Notes under the pieces: model-generated
What the model was told of the DNA's origin: nothing
Database searches by the model: none
Seen by the model: the letters and a program-made list of their open reading frames with translations, nothing else
Assembly (NCBI GenBank): GCA_036505275.1
Contig: DASXTS010000407.1
Location: 1-5,176, forward strand
DNA length: 5,176 bases
Reading direction: 5' to 3'
DNA from: DASXTS01 sp036505275
GTDB taxonomy: Bacteria; Actinomycetota; Actinomycetes; Mycobacteriales; Pseudonocardiaceae
Part shown: positions 4,675 to 5,176 of the stretch, in pieces
Position numbering within the stretch: position 1 is the first letter of the stretch
Layout of the letters: each line of letters opens with the position of its first letter
Made by a program: the position numbers and the translations under genes

Positions 4675-5176
4675 ATGGCGACGGACAAGGAAACGTTCCG
4701 GCACGTCATCGGGCACTTCGCCAGCGGCGTCACGGTCCTCACCACCCGCAACGGCGAGGAGGACTTCGGCGCGACAGCCAGCGCGGTGTCCTCGCTGTCC
4801 CTGGAGCCGCCGATGCTGCTGGTGTGCCTCAACACGCGCAGCAGCACCCAGGAGGCAATCCACGGCAGCGGGCTGCTCGGCGTCAACATCCTCGACGAGA
4901 ACCAGGGGGTCGTCGCCGAGCTGTTCGCCTCGCCCCGCGGCACCGACAAGTTCGACGGGTTGAACGTCGCACGGGGTATTGGCGGGGTGCCGCTGCTGGC
5001 CGACTCGCTGGCCTACTGTGAGTGCCGGGTGGCCGAGTCGGTGGTGGCCGGCACGCACCGGGTGTTCCTCTCCGACGTCATCAACGCGGTCGCACGGGAG
5101 GGCTCGCCGCTGACCTACTTCCGGGGCAAGTTCGGACGCTTCGAGGTGGAGCAGGACCGGATCATTTACGGTGAGC
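4675..5176 (+). CDS. Flavin reductase family protein (3'-truncated by window end)
   Basis: The frame stays open from ATG 4675 to the window edge (167 complete codons). It encodes a flavin reductase of the HpaC-like family, which uses NAD(P)H to make free reduced FMN or FAD for a partner monooxygenase. Family features in order: FASGVTVLTT (15-24), GATASAVSSLSLEPPMLLVCLN (32-53) for flavin binding, GLLGVNIL (66-73), AELFAS (81-86), KFDG (92-95), GGVPLL (103-108), GTHRVFLSDV (126-135, where GDH is usual) and PLTYFRGKFGRF (145-156). Compact family members stop near that point, but this frame goes on (EVEQDRIIYGE), so a C-terminal extension is possible. The start has no good ribosome binding site and follows the stress gene by 11 bases, which suggests coupling. 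The partner oxygenase is probably outside the window. Confidence 0.87.
   Translation, partial: MATDKETFRHVIGHFASGVTVLTTRNGEEDFGATASAVSSLSLEPPMLLVCLNTRSSTQEAIHGSGLLGVNILDENQGVVAELFASPRGTDKFDGLNVARGIGGVPLLADSLAYCECRVAESVVAGTHRVFLSDVINAVAREGSPLTYFRGKFGRFEVEQDRIIYGE

Noticed and set aside
3781..5058. 425-codon open frame on the - strand
   Set aside because: It runs antisense through benK, the stress gene and the flavin reductase, all of which have clear family motifs. It has low-complexity Arg/Gly/Ala/Gln-rich content typical of GC-rich shadow frames.

Overview
The window is compact, strongly GC-rich DNA with third codon positions dominated by G and C. Every gene lies on the + strand with short or overlapping junctions. 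GC content, codon use, GTG start use and protein style point to a high-GC actinobacterium (Pseudonocardiales or Rhodococcus-like). That placement is inference; no rRNA or other taxonomic marker is present.

The locus is a piece of a benzoate (aromatic acid) catabolic operon. Positions 1-1023 hold the 3' two thirds of the reductase of benzoate 1,2-dioxygenase (BenC: flavin- and NAD-binding parts), fused in frame to an FCD ligand-binding domain of the kind normally found at the C-terminus of GntR/FadR regulators. Next come benD (1052-1837, cis-diol dehydrogenase giving catechol), a GlcG/HbpS-like protein (1844-2266), a single-domain metal-site cupin (2304-2636), an aromatic acid:H+ symporter of BenK/PcaK type (2752-4152), a universal stress protein (4196-4663), and a flavin reductase (4675 to the window edge) that is cut by the end of the window. 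benA and benB are expected upstream but lie outside the window.

The likely working scheme is uptake of benzoate by BenK, dihydroxylation by BenAB using electrons passed from NADH by BenC, and rearomatisation to catechol by BenD. The roles of the HbpS-like protein, the cupin and the stress protein are unknown; their position inside the operon suggests accessory functions. The flavin reductase implies a two-component flavin monooxygenase nearby, probably downstream.

Two points stand out. First, the BenC-FCD fusion places a small-molecule sensor domain on an electron-transfer enzyme and could make electron supply substrate-gated. Second, the benK translation start region is duplicated: a 35-bp direct repeat (34/35 identical, 74 bp apart) carries ribosome binding site, start codon and first codons. 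It creates a 25-codon ORF whose TGA overlaps the benK ATG. This is either a coupled leader peptide or the stump of a lost tandem transporter gene. No RNA gene, CRISPR, insertion sequence or convincing terminator was seen, and no stretch over 300 bases lacks a gene.
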